A DNA stretch of 64,000 bases from Urechidicola croceus (GTDB lineage Bacteria > Bacteroidota > Bacteroidia > Flavobacteriales > Flavobacteriaceae), in NCBI GenBank assembly GCA_905181865.1, contig CAJIZG010000004.1, positions 1 through 64,000 on the forward strand, read 5' to 3'. Below are positions 46,622 through 55,315 of this stretch, one piece after another. The position numbers were made by a program, and so were the translations under genes. Numbering within the stretch: the first letter of the stretch is position 1; each line of letters starts with the position of its first letter. The notes beneath the pieces are model-generated. The model saw only the letters and a list, made by a program, of their open reading frames with translations. It was not told the DNA's origin and made no database searches.

Positions 46622-46636
46622 AAATAAGAAATAGAT

Positions 46637-47689
46637 ATGAAAACTATAAAAGGACCAGCAGTATTTTTAGCGCAGTTTGTTGATGGCAAAGCACCATTCA
46701 ATTCTTTGGACGGAATGTGTAAATGGGCTGCAGATTTAGGATATAAAGGAATTCAAATTCCAACATGGGAAAACTTTTTAATTGATATAGATAAAGCGGC
46801 AGAAAGCAAAACATATTGTGATGAATTAAAAGGAAAGATTAATTCGTACGGATTGGAGATTACAGAACTTTCAACCCATTTACAGGGTCAATTGGTTGCA
46901 GTGAATCCTGCCTACGATTTGATGTTTGATAATTTTGCGCCAGATGCGGTAAAGAATAATCCAAAAGCAAGAACAGAATGGGCCGTGGATGTCGTTAAAA
47001 AAGCAGCTATTGCAAGCCGTAATTTAGGCTTGGACGTTAGTGCGACTTTCTCAGGTTCATTATTATGGCATACAGCACACCCTTGGCCTCAAAGACCTCC
47101 GGGGTTGGTTGAGATGGGGTTTGCAGAATTGGCAAAAAGATGGAAACCAATTCTTGATGTATATGATGAGCAAGGTGTAGATGTTTGTTATGAAATTCAT
47201 CCAGGTGAAGATTTACATGATGGAGATACTTTTGAGCGCTTTTTAGCAGCTACAAATAACCATAAGAGAGTGAATATCTTATATGATCCGTCACATTTTG
47301 TATTGCAACAGTTAGATTATATAACATACATTGATCACTATCATGAATTTATCAAGGCTTTCCACGTAAAAGATTCCGAGTTTAACCCTACGGGTAAAAA
47401 AGGTGCTTTTGGAGGGTTTAATGATTGGGGAGATAGAGCAGGACGTTATAGATCCTTGGGTGATGGGCAGATAGATTTTAAATCTATTTTTTCAAAATTA
47501 ACACAGTATGATTGTGATGTATGGGCTGTCATGGAGTGGGAATGTTGTATTAAGTCACCAGAGCAAGGTGCGCGAGAAGGCGCCAAATTTATTCAAGATC
47601 ATATTATTGAGGCAACAGAAAAAACATTTGATGATTTTGCAGGTTCTGAGATTGATCCAACAATACTTAAGAAGATTTTAGGTTTATAA
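46637..47689 (+). CDS. Sugar phosphate isomerase/epimerase-like TIM barrel (cytoplasmic)
   Basis: A 350-residue xylose-isomerase-like TIM barrel, no signal peptide. Metal ligands expected at Glu in VCYEIHPGEDLHDG (about 190), Asp/His in ILYDPSHFVLQQ (about 217-220), His in KAFHVKDSEF (about 243) and Glu in AVMEWECC (about 299). The set FHVKDSE...GDGQIDF matches IolE/IolI-like and 3-keto-sugar epimerase relatives. Second gene of the operon, 15 bp after a Gfo/Idh/MocA dehydrogenase, the usual pairing in keto-sugar catabolism. Confidence 0.88.
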   Translation: MKTIKGPAVFLAQFVDGKAPFNSLDGMCKWAADLGYKGIQIPTWENFLIDIDKAAESKTYCDELKGKINSYGLEITELSTHLQGQLVAVNPAYDLMFDNFAPDAVKNNPKARTEWAVDVVKKAAIASRNLGLDVSATFSGSLLWHTAHPWPQRPPGLVEMGFAELAKRWKPILDVYDEQGVDVCYEIHPGEDLHDGDTFERFLAATNNHKRVNILYDPSHFVLQQLDYITYIDHYHEFIKAFHVKDSEFNPTGKKGAFGGFNDWGDRAGRYRSLGDGQIDFKSIFSKLTQYDCDVWAVMEWECCIKSPEQGAREGAKFIQDHIIEATEKTFDDFAGSEIDPTILKKILGL

Positions 47690-47723
47690 TTTCGAATATA
47701 TTTAATCAATTAAAAAAAATATT

Positions 47724-49442
47724 ATGCAGATAAAGGAATCACCAGAATCATTTGATGTGATTATTGTTGGGTCTGGAGCCGGTGGAGGAATGGCAACAAA
47801 AATTCTTACCGAGGCAGGATTGAGTGTTGCCGTAGTTGAAGCAGGGCCATTTTTCGATCCAGCAAGCCCAGAACAACAAACTCAACTGAAATGGCCTTAC
47901 GAATCTCCAAGAAGGGGAGCGGGGTCAACTAGACCATTTGGAGAATTTGATGCCGCCTATGGAGGCTGGGAGATAGAAGGGGAGCCTTATACTCGTGCGC
48001 CTGGGACTAAGTTTGATTGGTTTCGATCTAGAATGCTTGGAGGTAGAACAAACCACTGGGGAAGAATCTCTTTAAGATTTGGACCGTTAGATTTTAAGAG
48101 AAAAAATCAAGATGGTTTGGGTGATAACTGGCCTATTGGATATGATGATGTCAAGCCTTATTACGACAAAGTAGATAAACTAATTGGAGTATTTGGTAGT
48201 AAAGAGAATATTCCTAATGAACCAGATGGGTTCTTTTTACCTGCACCAAAACCAAGATTGCATGAGTTGTATTATATTAAAGGTGCAAGAAAAGCAAATA
48301 TTCCTGTAATTCCATCGCGTTTATCGATTTTAACAAAACGTATAAATGACGATAGAGGGGTTTGTTTTTATTGTTCTCAATGTAGTAGATCTTGCAGTGT
48401 GTATGCCGATTTTTCATCGGGATCATGCTTGATTTTTCCAGCCCAAAAAGCGGGTGGTCAAATTACGTTGTTTAATGATTCTATGGTAAGAGAAGTTGTA
48501 ACAGATGATGCTGGAAAAGCAACGGGTGTTGTTTTTATCAATAAGAAAAACAGAAAAGAATATCAATTAAATGCAAAGGTTGTCGTTTTGGCGGCTTCTG
48601 CTTGTAGTACGGCTAGAATTCTATTAAATTCTAAGAGTAAGGCTCATAAGGATGGACTTGGTAATAGTAGTGGTATGGTTGGTAAATATTTACACGATTC
48701 AACAGGAGCGAGTAGAGGTGCTTTTATTCCTGAATTGATGGATAGAAAAATTTACAATGAAGATGGTGTTGGAGGAATGCATGTCTATACACCTTGGTGG
48801 GGGAATGATAAAAAATTAAAATTCCCTCGAGGATATCATATTGAAGTCTGGGGAGGTATGGGAATGCCATCTTATGGATTTGGATTTAATCCAAATTGGT
48901 TGAATGAATATGTGGGTGGAGATGTTGGAGGCTACGGAGATTCTTTAAGAGACGACGTTAAGAAATTTTATGGATCAACGGTTGGTATGGCTGGTAGAGG
49001 AGAGAGTGTGCCTATGGAAAGTAACTATTGTGAAATTGATGAAGATGTTGTTGATGAATGGGGAATTCCAGTATTGAAATTTAACTATAAATGGAGTGAT
49101 TATGAGGTAGATCAGGCTGAGCACATGCACGACACTTTTGAAGAGGTTATTGATGGTATGGGTGGTACAGTTTTGGGAACGAGACCAGGAAGAGATAAGC
49201 AATTTGGTTTGGAAGCGCCTGGAAGAATTATTCATGAAGTTGGAACGACAAGAATGGGGGATAACCCTAAAAAATCAGTGACAAATAAGTTTAGTCAATT
49301 GCATGATGTAAAGAATGTATTTATTGTAGACGCTGGTGTATTTGTATCGCAGGCAGATAAAAACCCTACTTGGACTATTTTAGCGCTGTCCTGGAGAGCA
49401 TGTGATTATATTATTAAAGAACTGAAAAGTCAAAATATTTAA
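47724..49442 (+). CDS. GMC-family FAD-dependent sugar oxidoreductase (copy 2)
   Basis: A 572-residue flavoprotein. FAD motif VGSGAGGGMATKILTEAGL (about 14-32) with VVEAGP; RMLGGRTNHWGRISLRFGP (about 108-126) is the GMC signature; Cys-rich GVCFYCSQCSRSC (about 213-225); C-terminal HEVGTTRMGDNPKKSVTN and VFVSQADKNPTWTILALS supply the active-site His and Asn. It is much diverged from copy 1, so it may act on a different substrate or position. It lacks a signal peptide and is followed 11 bp later by a Tat-signal subunit 3, its likely export partner. Confidence 0.92.
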   Translation: MQIKESPESFDVIIVGSGAGGGMATKILTEAGLSVAVVEAGPFFDPASPEQQTQLKWPYESPRRGAGSTRPFGEFDAAYGGWEIEGEPYTRAPGTKFDWFRSRMLGGRTNHWGRISLRFGPLDFKRKNQDGLGDNWPIGYDDVKPYYDKVDKLIGVFGSKENIPNEPDGFFLPAPKPRLHELYYIKGARKANIPVIPSRLSILTKRINDDRGVCFYCSQCSRSCSVYADFSSGSCLIFPAQKAGGQITLFNDSMVREVVTDDAGKATGVVFINKKNRKEYQLNAKVVVLAASACSTARILLNSKSKAHKDGLGNSSGMVGKYLHDSTGASRGAFIPELMDRKIYNEDGVGGMHVYTPWWGNDKKLKFPRGYHIEVWGGMGMPSYGFGFNPNWLNEYVGGDVGGYGDSLRDDVKKFYGSTVGMAGRGESVPMESNYCEIDEDVVDEWGIPVLKFNYKWSDYEVDQAEHMHDTFEEVIDGMGGTVLGTRPGRDKQFGLEAPGRIIHEVGTTRMGDNPKKSVTNKFSQLHDVKNVFIVDAGVFVSQADKNPTWTILALSWRACDYIIKELKSQNI

Positions 49443-49453
49443 ATCTTTTAGAA

Positions 49454-50158
49454 ATGGACAGAAGAGAATCAATTAAGTCATTATTGTTAGGTTCCGTAGC
49501 AGCCGGTTTGGTTTTACAAGGATGTGCTCCAGACGAGATTACCACTGCGACACCAGAAGTAAGCCAAGGGCCTTTTTATGGTAGAACTCCAGATGAAGTT
49601 ATAAGAGACAAAAAACTTCATGAAGAGATGTTTTTTAATGAACATGAACTTTCTACAATAGCAGTATTATGCGATATTATCTTGCCGAAGAATACTTCTT
49701 ATGGTTCTGCTACCGATGTAGGTGTACACGAATTTATAGCCTTTATTGTAAAGGATATGACGTCTAAAAAAACGCCACTTAGAGGTGGAATTATGTGGTT
49801 AGATAGTTTTAGTAATAAATCATATAAAAAGGATTTTGCTGCTTGTTCTAATAAAGAACAATTAGCTATTTGTGATCAAATAGCATATCCAGGGAAGACT
49901 TCTCCAGAATTAAATGGAGGGGAGAAGTTCTTTAGTTCTATGCGAAATTTAACGATGACCGGATACTTTACTTCCAAAGTTGGAATTGAAGATTTAGGTT
50001 ATAAGGGAAATATGCCAAATGTTTGGGATGGTATTCCAGAAGATGTGTTAAAGGATCATGGAATGGCATATGAAAAAGAATGGTTGGCAAAATGTGTAGA
50101 TCAAACAAAAAGAGGAGATATTGCTGTTTGGGATGATAAGGGTAATTTAATAAGTTAA
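49454..50158 (+). CDS. Gluconate 2-dehydrogenase subunit 3 family lipoprotein
   Basis: A 234-residue small subunit with a Tat-type lipoprotein signal (MDRRESIKSLLLGS, lipobox LVLQGC, Cys24), so the complex should be tethered to a membrane on the periplasmic side. Family blocks: FNEHELSTIAVLCDIILPKN, SATDVGVHEFIAFIVKD, RNLTMTGYFTSKVGIEDLGY. No cytochrome c subunit, which completes the classical three-part gluconate dehydrogenase, is encoded here, so the electron acceptor is unknown. Downstream are two DUF1080 genes. Confidence 0.92.
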   Translation: MDRRESIKSLLLGSVAAGLVLQGCAPDEITTATPEVSQGPFYGRTPDEVIRDKKLHEEMFFNEHELSTIAVLCDIILPKNTSYGSATDVGVHEFIAFIVKDMTSKKTPLRGGIMWLDSFSNKSYKKDFAACSNKEQLAICDQIAYPGKTSPELNGGEKFFSSMRNLTMTGYFTSKVGIEDLGYKGNMPNVWDGIPEDVLKDHGMAYEKEWLAKCVDQTKRGDIAVWDDKGNLIS

Positions 50159-50275
50159 AACATAGAATGTAATTTCAAGAAAATAACATGAAACTAGTAT
50201 GTTCAAAATTTTATCACTCAAAGGAATGATTCATAGCGAACAGCATGTTATAGATAAAAAAATAAACATAAAAAC

Positions 50276-50977
50276 ATGAAAAAAATAATTTTTTTAGTAC
50301 TTGTAGGAGTGCTGATGGTTTCTTGTAAAGTAAAAAATAAAACAGAATCTGCTAATTCCGAAGGTTGGGTTAGTTTGTTCGATGGAACTAATTATGACAA
50401 TTGGAGTGGATACTTGAGTGATGACATGCATGATGAGTGGACTATAGATAATGGTGCGATGCTGTATACTCCCAGTGAAAATAAAAAAAGAGATATTATC
50501 ACAAAAGCGGAATATACAAATTTTGTATTGTCACTTGAGTGGAAAATATCTGAAACAGGAAATAGTGGTATTTTTTGGGGGGTAAAGGAAGACCCTAAGT
50601 TAAAAATTTATGAAACTGGACCAGAAGTTCAAGTATTGGATAATGAGCGTCATCCTGATGCATTTGCTAATCCTAAATATCACCAAGCAGGTGCTTTGTA
50701 TGATATGGTGCAACCAACGAGTGATGTTTGCAATCCTGCAGGACAATGGAACAAGGTTGAACTAAAAATTAATCATAAGAATAACAAAGGAAGTATAAAA
50801 CTTAATGGAACTATTATTGTTGAATTTGAACCGCATGGTGAAAGTTGGGATGCTTTAATAGCAAAATCTAAGTTCAAGAATTCAGAGGTATTTGGAACAT
50901 ATCAAACAGGTCACCTTGGATTGCAAGATCATGGAAACAAAGTGTGGTATAGAGATATTAAAATAAAAGAATTGTAA
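50276..50977 (+). CDS. DUF1080 3-keto-disaccharide hydrolase-family lipoprotein
   Basis: A 233-residue lipoprotein (lipobox LMVSC, Cys17) with one DUF1080 concanavalin-like domain: WVSLFDGTNYDNWSGY, DEWTIDNGAMLYT, ISETGNSGIFWGVKED, GPEVQVLDNERHPDA, GLQDHGNKVWYRDIKIKEL. Characterised relatives cleave 3-keto-glycosides by elimination or hydration after C3 oxidation. The Glu of the PEVQVLDN strand and the QDHG motif are the probable active-site contributors, by analogy. The start is 117 bp after the subunit-3 gene and its stop is 1 bp from the next DUF1080 gene. Confidence 0.92.
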   Translation: MKKIIFLVLVGVLMVSCKVKNKTESANSEGWVSLFDGTNYDNWSGYLSDDMHDEWTIDNGAMLYTPSENKKRDIITKAEYTNFVLSLEWKISETGNSGIFWGVKEDPKLKIYETGPEVQVLDNERHPDAFANPKYHQAGALYDMVQPTSDVCNPAGQWNKVELKINHKNNKGSIKLNGTIIVEFEPHGESWDALIAKSKFKNSEVFGTYQTGHLGLQDHGNKVWYRDIKIKEL

Positions 50978-50978
50978 G

Positions 50979-51752
50979 ATGAGAAAAATTTTAATCACTT
51001 CACTATCCGTTTTTCTGTTTAGCGTTTCAGTAATTCACTCTCAAGAGTCTGATGGTTTAGAAAAGGAACCGACAAAAGCAAATCAAACTGAAATTTGGGA
51101 GCCAAGAATTCCAGTAGTCAATATAAATAAAACTTCAGGAATTCCTTCCGATGCCATAGTGCTTTTTGATGGTTCAAATATAGAAGAATGGGTAAGTTCT
51201 TCAGATGCTAATACTCCTGCTCCATGGATTATAAATGGAGATGGCAGTATGACTGTTAAGAATAAATCGGGTAATATCCAAACGAAGAAGAGTTTTGGAA
51301 GTATGCAGTTGCATATTGAGTGGAGATCACCTGCAGAGATTCAAGGGAAAAATCAATCTCGTGGTAATAGTGGTGTGTTTTTACAAAAGTTGTATGAGGT
51401 GCAAGTATTAGATAATAATGACAATGACACCTATGTAAATGGGCAAGTCGGGTCTATATATAAGTGGTCAATACCTTTGGCGATGGCCTCTTCGCCAACT
51501 GGAGAATGGAATTCGTATGATATCATTTACCATGCTCCTTTATTTGAAAAAGGGTATAAAACAAAATCAGGAACTGTAACAGTGCTGCATAATGGAGTTT
51601 TAATTCTAGATCATCATGAGATTCTAGGATCGACTGAATATATAGGTTGGCCTAAAAATAAGCCTCATGGGAAGTTGCCTTTGATGTTGCAAGATCACGG
51701 TGATAACAGTCGTGTGAGTTACCGAAATATTTGGGTACGTGAAATAGACTAA
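50979..51752 (+). CDS. DUF1080 3-keto-disaccharide hydrolase-family exported protein
   Basis: A 257-residue protein with a type I signal peptide (cleavage after about VIHSQ) and an extra N-terminal linker, then a DUF1080 domain (about 58-257): AIVLFDGSNIEEWVSS, GNSGVFLQKLYEVQVLDNND, ASSPTGEWNSYDIIYHAPLF, LMLQDHGDNSRVSYRNIWVR. Unlike the preceding paralogue it is a soluble periplasmic protein. Two adjacent family members suggest sequential elimination and hydration steps, or two substrate stereochemistries (inference). Last gene of the operon. Confidence 0.92.
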   Translation: MRKILITSLSVFLFSVSVIHSQESDGLEKEPTKANQTEIWEPRIPVVNINKTSGIPSDAIVLFDGSNIEEWVSSSDANTPAPWIINGDGSMTVKNKSGNIQTKKSFGSMQLHIEWRSPAEIQGKNQSRGNSGVFLQKLYEVQVLDNNDNDTYVNGQVGSIYKWSIPLAMASSPTGEWNSYDIIYHAPLFEKGYKTKSGTVTVLHNGVLILDHHEILGSTEYIGWPKNKPHGKLPLMLQDHGDNSRVSYRNIWVREID

Positions 51753-51771
51753 TGTAGTTTTTAGATAAGCT

Positions 51772-51810
51772 AAAAAAGGGAATTGAGTTTATTCAATTCC
51801 CTTTTTTTTT
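51772..51810. terminator. Intrinsic terminator, probably bidirectional
   Basis: Stem AAAAAGGGAATTGA / TCAATTCCCTTTTT with GTTTAT loop, T9 on the plus strand and an A-run giving T's on the minus strand. It closes the six-gene plus-strand operon and the convergent Gfo/Idh/MocA gene, whose stop overlaps it. Confidence 0.85.
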
Positions 51811-52789
51811 ATGGTTCTTGAGGATACTTTAAGCCAACTATTTTTCTAATTTCGTCTAAGATTGAAATGAGATCTAAACTGTTTTGGTGTGACCAAAGTT
51901 CGCTTTCAATTTTGTTGTCAGCAATACATTTATGACATTCTAAGATTTCATAGTAATAGCCCATTCCAGTAAGTTTATGGTTGAAATCTATGCTCTTTTC
52001 ATCTTTATAAACTGAATAATTTTCTGCAGCATGCCATGGTTCTTTTATCTGAATTCTGGCTTCCGTACCACTTACATTTGCTGATATTTCCGTTTTTGAA
52101 GCAAAACTACTGTAGAGCATTGCTTGGGCATTTTCATATGAGAAAATCATCGAAGTTTGTACGTCGCATTTAGTGTCTTCATGAAAAAGAGAAGTAGCCA
52201 TAATTTTAGTGGGTTTTCCTAATATCATATAGGCTAGAAACACGGGGTAAATACCAATATCAAGAATAGCACCTCCTCCAAGGTTAACGTCTAGAACTCT
52301 GCTTCCCAAAGGTTTATCTGATTTAAAAGAAAATTCTGCATTCAAATATTTAATTGTACCTAATTCTCCTTGCCTAATTTTATGTAGGACTTCTATAAAA
52401 GTTGGGTTAAAACGTGTCCACAAAGCCTCCATAAAAAAGCGAGAAGTTGCGTTGGATGTTTTTAAAATATTTTGAGTTTCATTTCTATTTAGTGCCAAAG
52501 GTTTTTCACACAACACATGCTTACCCATTTTCATAGCTTTAATACTTAATGCCGCATGAGATGTGTGAGGTGTAGCAATGTATACAATATCTATTTCACC
52601 ATCGTTGAGAAGTTTGTCATAGGAGTCATAGGCTTTTTTTGCCGAATGCGTTCGGCCAAATGTAACTGCTTTGTCTTGGCTTCTTGAAGCGACTCCAATC
52701 AGTTCAGCATTTTTTACTAAAGCCAAATCACTGGCAAACTTGTTGGCTATATTGCCACATCCAATGATGCCCCATTTTATTTCTTTCAT
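51809..52789 (-). CDS. Gfo/Idh/MocA family oxidoreductase
   Basis: A 326-residue cytoplasmic dehydrogenase of the dihydrodiol-dehydrogenase-like subgroup: WGIIGCGNIANKFASDL (6-22), EKP lysine in VLCEKPLALNRNE (about 93), FMEALWTRFNP (about 118-128) and GGGAILDIGIYPVFLAYMIL (about 172-191). The FMEALWTRF and DIGIYP blocks distinguish it from the two longer relatives in the keto-sugar locus. Its start overlaps the stop of the upstream acylase gene by 4 bp (ATGA), so they are co-translated. It may act on glycoside or aromatic diol substrates; nothing in the sequence decides. Confidence 0.9.
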   Translation of the reverse strand: MKEIKWGIIGCGNIANKFASDLALVKNAELIGVASRSQDKAVTFGRTHSAKKAYDSYDKLLNDGEIDIVYIATPHTSHAALSIKAMKMGKHVLCEKPLALNRNETQNILKTSNATSRFFMEALWTRFNPTFIEVLHKIRQGELGTIKYLNAEFSFKSDKPLGSRVLDVNLGGGAILDIGIYPVFLAYMILGKPTKIMATSLFHEDTKCDVQTSMIFSYENAQAMLYSSFASKTEISANVSGTEARIQIKEPWHAAENYSVYKDEKSIDFNHKLTGMGYYYEILECHKCIADNKIESELWSHQNSLDLISILDEIRKIVGLKYPQEP

Positions 52790-55194
52790 TTTATTGGTTT
52801 AAGGATTAATGTAGTTGAAACCTGATCTATTTCTTGTTTGTTAAGTTTCATTTTTCTAAATTTTCCCTGTGCATACATGGCTGCTTGATCTTTGTAAAAA
52901 GGGCTAAATGGATTTCCAGAATTTCCCGTTGGAAGGATACTAACGCTATTTTCAATATCAGAAAAATCTATAATGCGTCGCGTCGATGGCCCCCCTTTCA
53001 CCCGGTATATTCCGTCACTGGTTAAATCAAACATTTGATTGTTTAAAACCTCGTTTGATCCATCAACTTCAAATGGACCTATATTAAAGGTAAAAATATA
53101 ATCTAGTAATTTAACACTTCCTAAAGGATGTGGGTGCTCACTAGTATGCACTCGATTCCATGTCCATGTATTGATGTTTGGTCCCAATTGCTTTTCAAGT
53201 GCGCTGATGGCCTGCGTAAAACTTTTTCGAATAATATCAGTCTTGGTTTCTTTTTCAGTTGTATGGATATTATCCCACCAAGCAGAATTATTTTTCCGTA
53301 TTTGCTTAGCAATCATACGTTTCATTAAGTGAGTGTTTATAAAATTTTTAAAGGTTTCTTTTCCTATTTCGTCTTCAAAGGTATTCGTTAAGAATGCGTA
53401 AACGAATTTGGTGTAGATGGTTGCAGAAACACTTGATTTAATATAGGTTCCATCCCATTTTTCAATCAGATTAAGAGCCTCTTTTTCATTTGGAGTGGTT
53501 AGAGGTTTATGAATTTCATTTGAAATGAATTGGATTAAACTTGGAGCGATTGGTGATTTCACATCGTTAATCATTTTCATAAAATCTTCTTTTGTCCAGT
53601 CGTTTTTGGGTTCAAGTAATGCAACAATTCTCTTTGCTCTATCCTCGGGTAAATAATACCCAGGGTATAACATTTCAGCAATAGAATCAGGTTGGTTGTT
53701 TGCGGAGTAGACATAATTCCGAGGAGGGTTATGGGCTTGGGGATTTTGATTGAAGCTAAGATGACGCTCAATTTCTTGTTCTCCTTGACTTCCATTTAGT
53801 ATAAGTTTTGAATTTGCATTATTTTCTAATTTGTACAATTGGGCAGCAGCCCACCAAGAGATATTTCCGTCCTTATCTCCGTACATAATGTTTAGGCCTG
53901 GCGCGTGAATTTTTGAAACGCCAATTTGAAACGCTAGTTTATCTGTTGCTCTAGACATTTCATATAGGGCAGTCATTAATTGGTTTGGTATTTTAGTGTA
54001 AATCCACGATATAGCTATCGGTTCTTGCGAATCAATACCTGTTATAAAGTCATTCATAATAGGTCCATGAAGAGTTGATTTAACTTCGAATAGATACTCT
54101 TTACCGTTTTTTACTTTAATAATTTTCTTTGCTGATTCGTAATTTTTATAACGGTTTTTATAGCGGTACTTACTGCTGTCAGTAAGATGCTTTTTCTCTT
54201 GGTAAAAATCAATGTCATCATTTTCGAGCATGGTAAGGCCGTATGCATATTTTCGGTTATGGGACATTATAGGAAAGGGGATTCCACCTAAATAATAACC
54301 ATAACTTTCAAAGTTGGGCGTTTTAATATGCGCCTCGTACCAAACGCTAGGGGAAGAAAACTCGATATGAGGATCATTCGCAAAAAGTACTTTGCCACTC
54401 TTCGTTTTTTTGCCAGAAACAATCCAACTATTACTTCCTATGAAGGAAGGTATGGGCGAATTTTTGAAAACGCGATGTATGGCAGCAGTTATTTTTTCAT
54501 TCGTGTCATTATAATTTTGAATAAAGGTTGAGTTTTCGGGAATTTTAATCCCTAGTTCGGCTATATATTGATCACCGTATTTTGATTGTATACTGCTTAA
54601 AACAGGATCAGTTTTATGAGCCATTGCAAAACTAAAAGCCATATATCCAATTATATTATAAGAGTCTTTTAATGTAAACTTTCTTTTTTTTAATTTAAGT
54701 AGTCGATATTCTATTGGAGTTTGTCCGTTTTCAATAAATTGATTAACGCCATCGAGATAGGCTGTTGATAATTTATAAGCGGCTCCGTTTTTATCCATAA
54801 GTTTAATGGCTTTTTCAGAAGCCTCTTCTATTCCAAGCCCGGCAAAGAGGATATCGTTTTCTAAAGCAATTTCACCAAAAATTTCAGACAGTTGTCCAGG
54901 TGCAATTCTTCTCATTAATTCCATCTGCCACAGTCGGTCTTGAGCATGAACGTAGCCTAAAGAGCGAAGTGCGTCTTCCTCAATTTCTGCATAAATATGT
55001 GGAATTCCAAAGTCATCAAATTTAACTATTGATTCTGTAGAAAGTTTTGAAAGATCAATTGTACCAGAATAAGTTGGTTTTAAATAATTGGTGACCGCAT
55101 ATAATGAAATTATAAGAATAGTCAAAAGGCCAAGAAGAATCTTGAGTAAAATTCGAAATCTTTTTTTCATACTATATGTATAATAATTGTACAA
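52786..55194 (-). CDS. Penicillin acylase family Ntn-hydrolase
   Basis: An 802-residue precursor with an N-terminal signal anchor (about 10-35), so a periplasmic or membrane-attached enzyme. The ATG at MKKRFRILLK (55170) is an equally good start. Alpha-chain motifs FDDFGIPHIYAE and GYVHAQDRLWQMELMRR; autocatalytic cleavage before Ser254 in FIGSNSWIVSG, which becomes the N-terminal nucleophile; beta-chain blocks FANDPHIEF, SHNRKYAYGLTM, NGSQGEQE and RVHTSEHPHPLG. The family hydrolyses amide bonds of penicillins, acyl-homoserine lactones or other N-acyl compounds; the substrate here is unknown. Frame intact and of usual length. Confidence 0.92.
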   Translation of the reverse strand: MYNYYTYSMKKRFRILLKILLGLLTILIISLYAVTNYLKPTYSGTIDLSKLSTESIVKFDDFGIPHIYAEIEEDALRSLGYVHAQDRLWQMELMRRIAPGQLSEIFGEIALENDILFAGLGIEEASEKAIKLMDKNGAAYKLSTAYLDGVNQFIENGQTPIEYRLLKLKKRKFTLKDSYNIIGYMAFSFAMAHKTDPVLSSIQSKYGDQYIAELGIKIPENSTFIQNYNDTNEKITAAIHRVFKNSPIPSFIGSNSWIVSGKKTKSGKVLFANDPHIEFSSPSVWYEAHIKTPNFESYGYYLGGIPFPIMSHNRKYAYGLTMLENDDIDFYQEKKHLTDSSKYRYKNRYKNYESAKKIIKVKNGKEYLFEVKSTLHGPIMNDFITGIDSQEPIAISWIYTKIPNQLMTALYEMSRATDKLAFQIGVSKIHAPGLNIMYGDKDGNISWWAAAQLYKLENNANSKLILNGSQGEQEIERHLSFNQNPQAHNPPRNYVYSANNQPDSIAEMLYPGYYLPEDRAKRIVALLEPKNDWTKEDFMKMINDVKSPIAPSLIQFISNEIHKPLTTPNEKEALNLIEKWDGTYIKSSVSATIYTKFVYAFLTNTFEDEIGKETFKNFINTHLMKRMIAKQIRKNNSAWWDNIHTTEKETKTDIIRKSFTQAISALEKQLGPNINTWTWNRVHTSEHPHPLGSVKLLDYIFTFNIGPFEVDGSNEVLNNQMFDLTSDGIYRVKGGPSTRRIIDFSDIENSVSILPTGNSGNPFSPFYKDQAAMYAQGKFRKMKLNKQEIDQVSTTLILKPIK

Positions 55195-55315
55195 TGAAAG
55201 TAATTTATTTACTTCACTATAAAGGTAATCAATTTTAGAGAAATTTTTATAATAAGGATTTCAGATCTATAATGGTAGCGAAGTGCTTGTCTCTCGAATA
55301 GGCAATTCAATTGGA

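Noticed and set aside
48975-49235. Antisense frame inside the second GMC gene
   Set aside because: Shadow of a strongly supported enzyme; composition follows the opposite strand.
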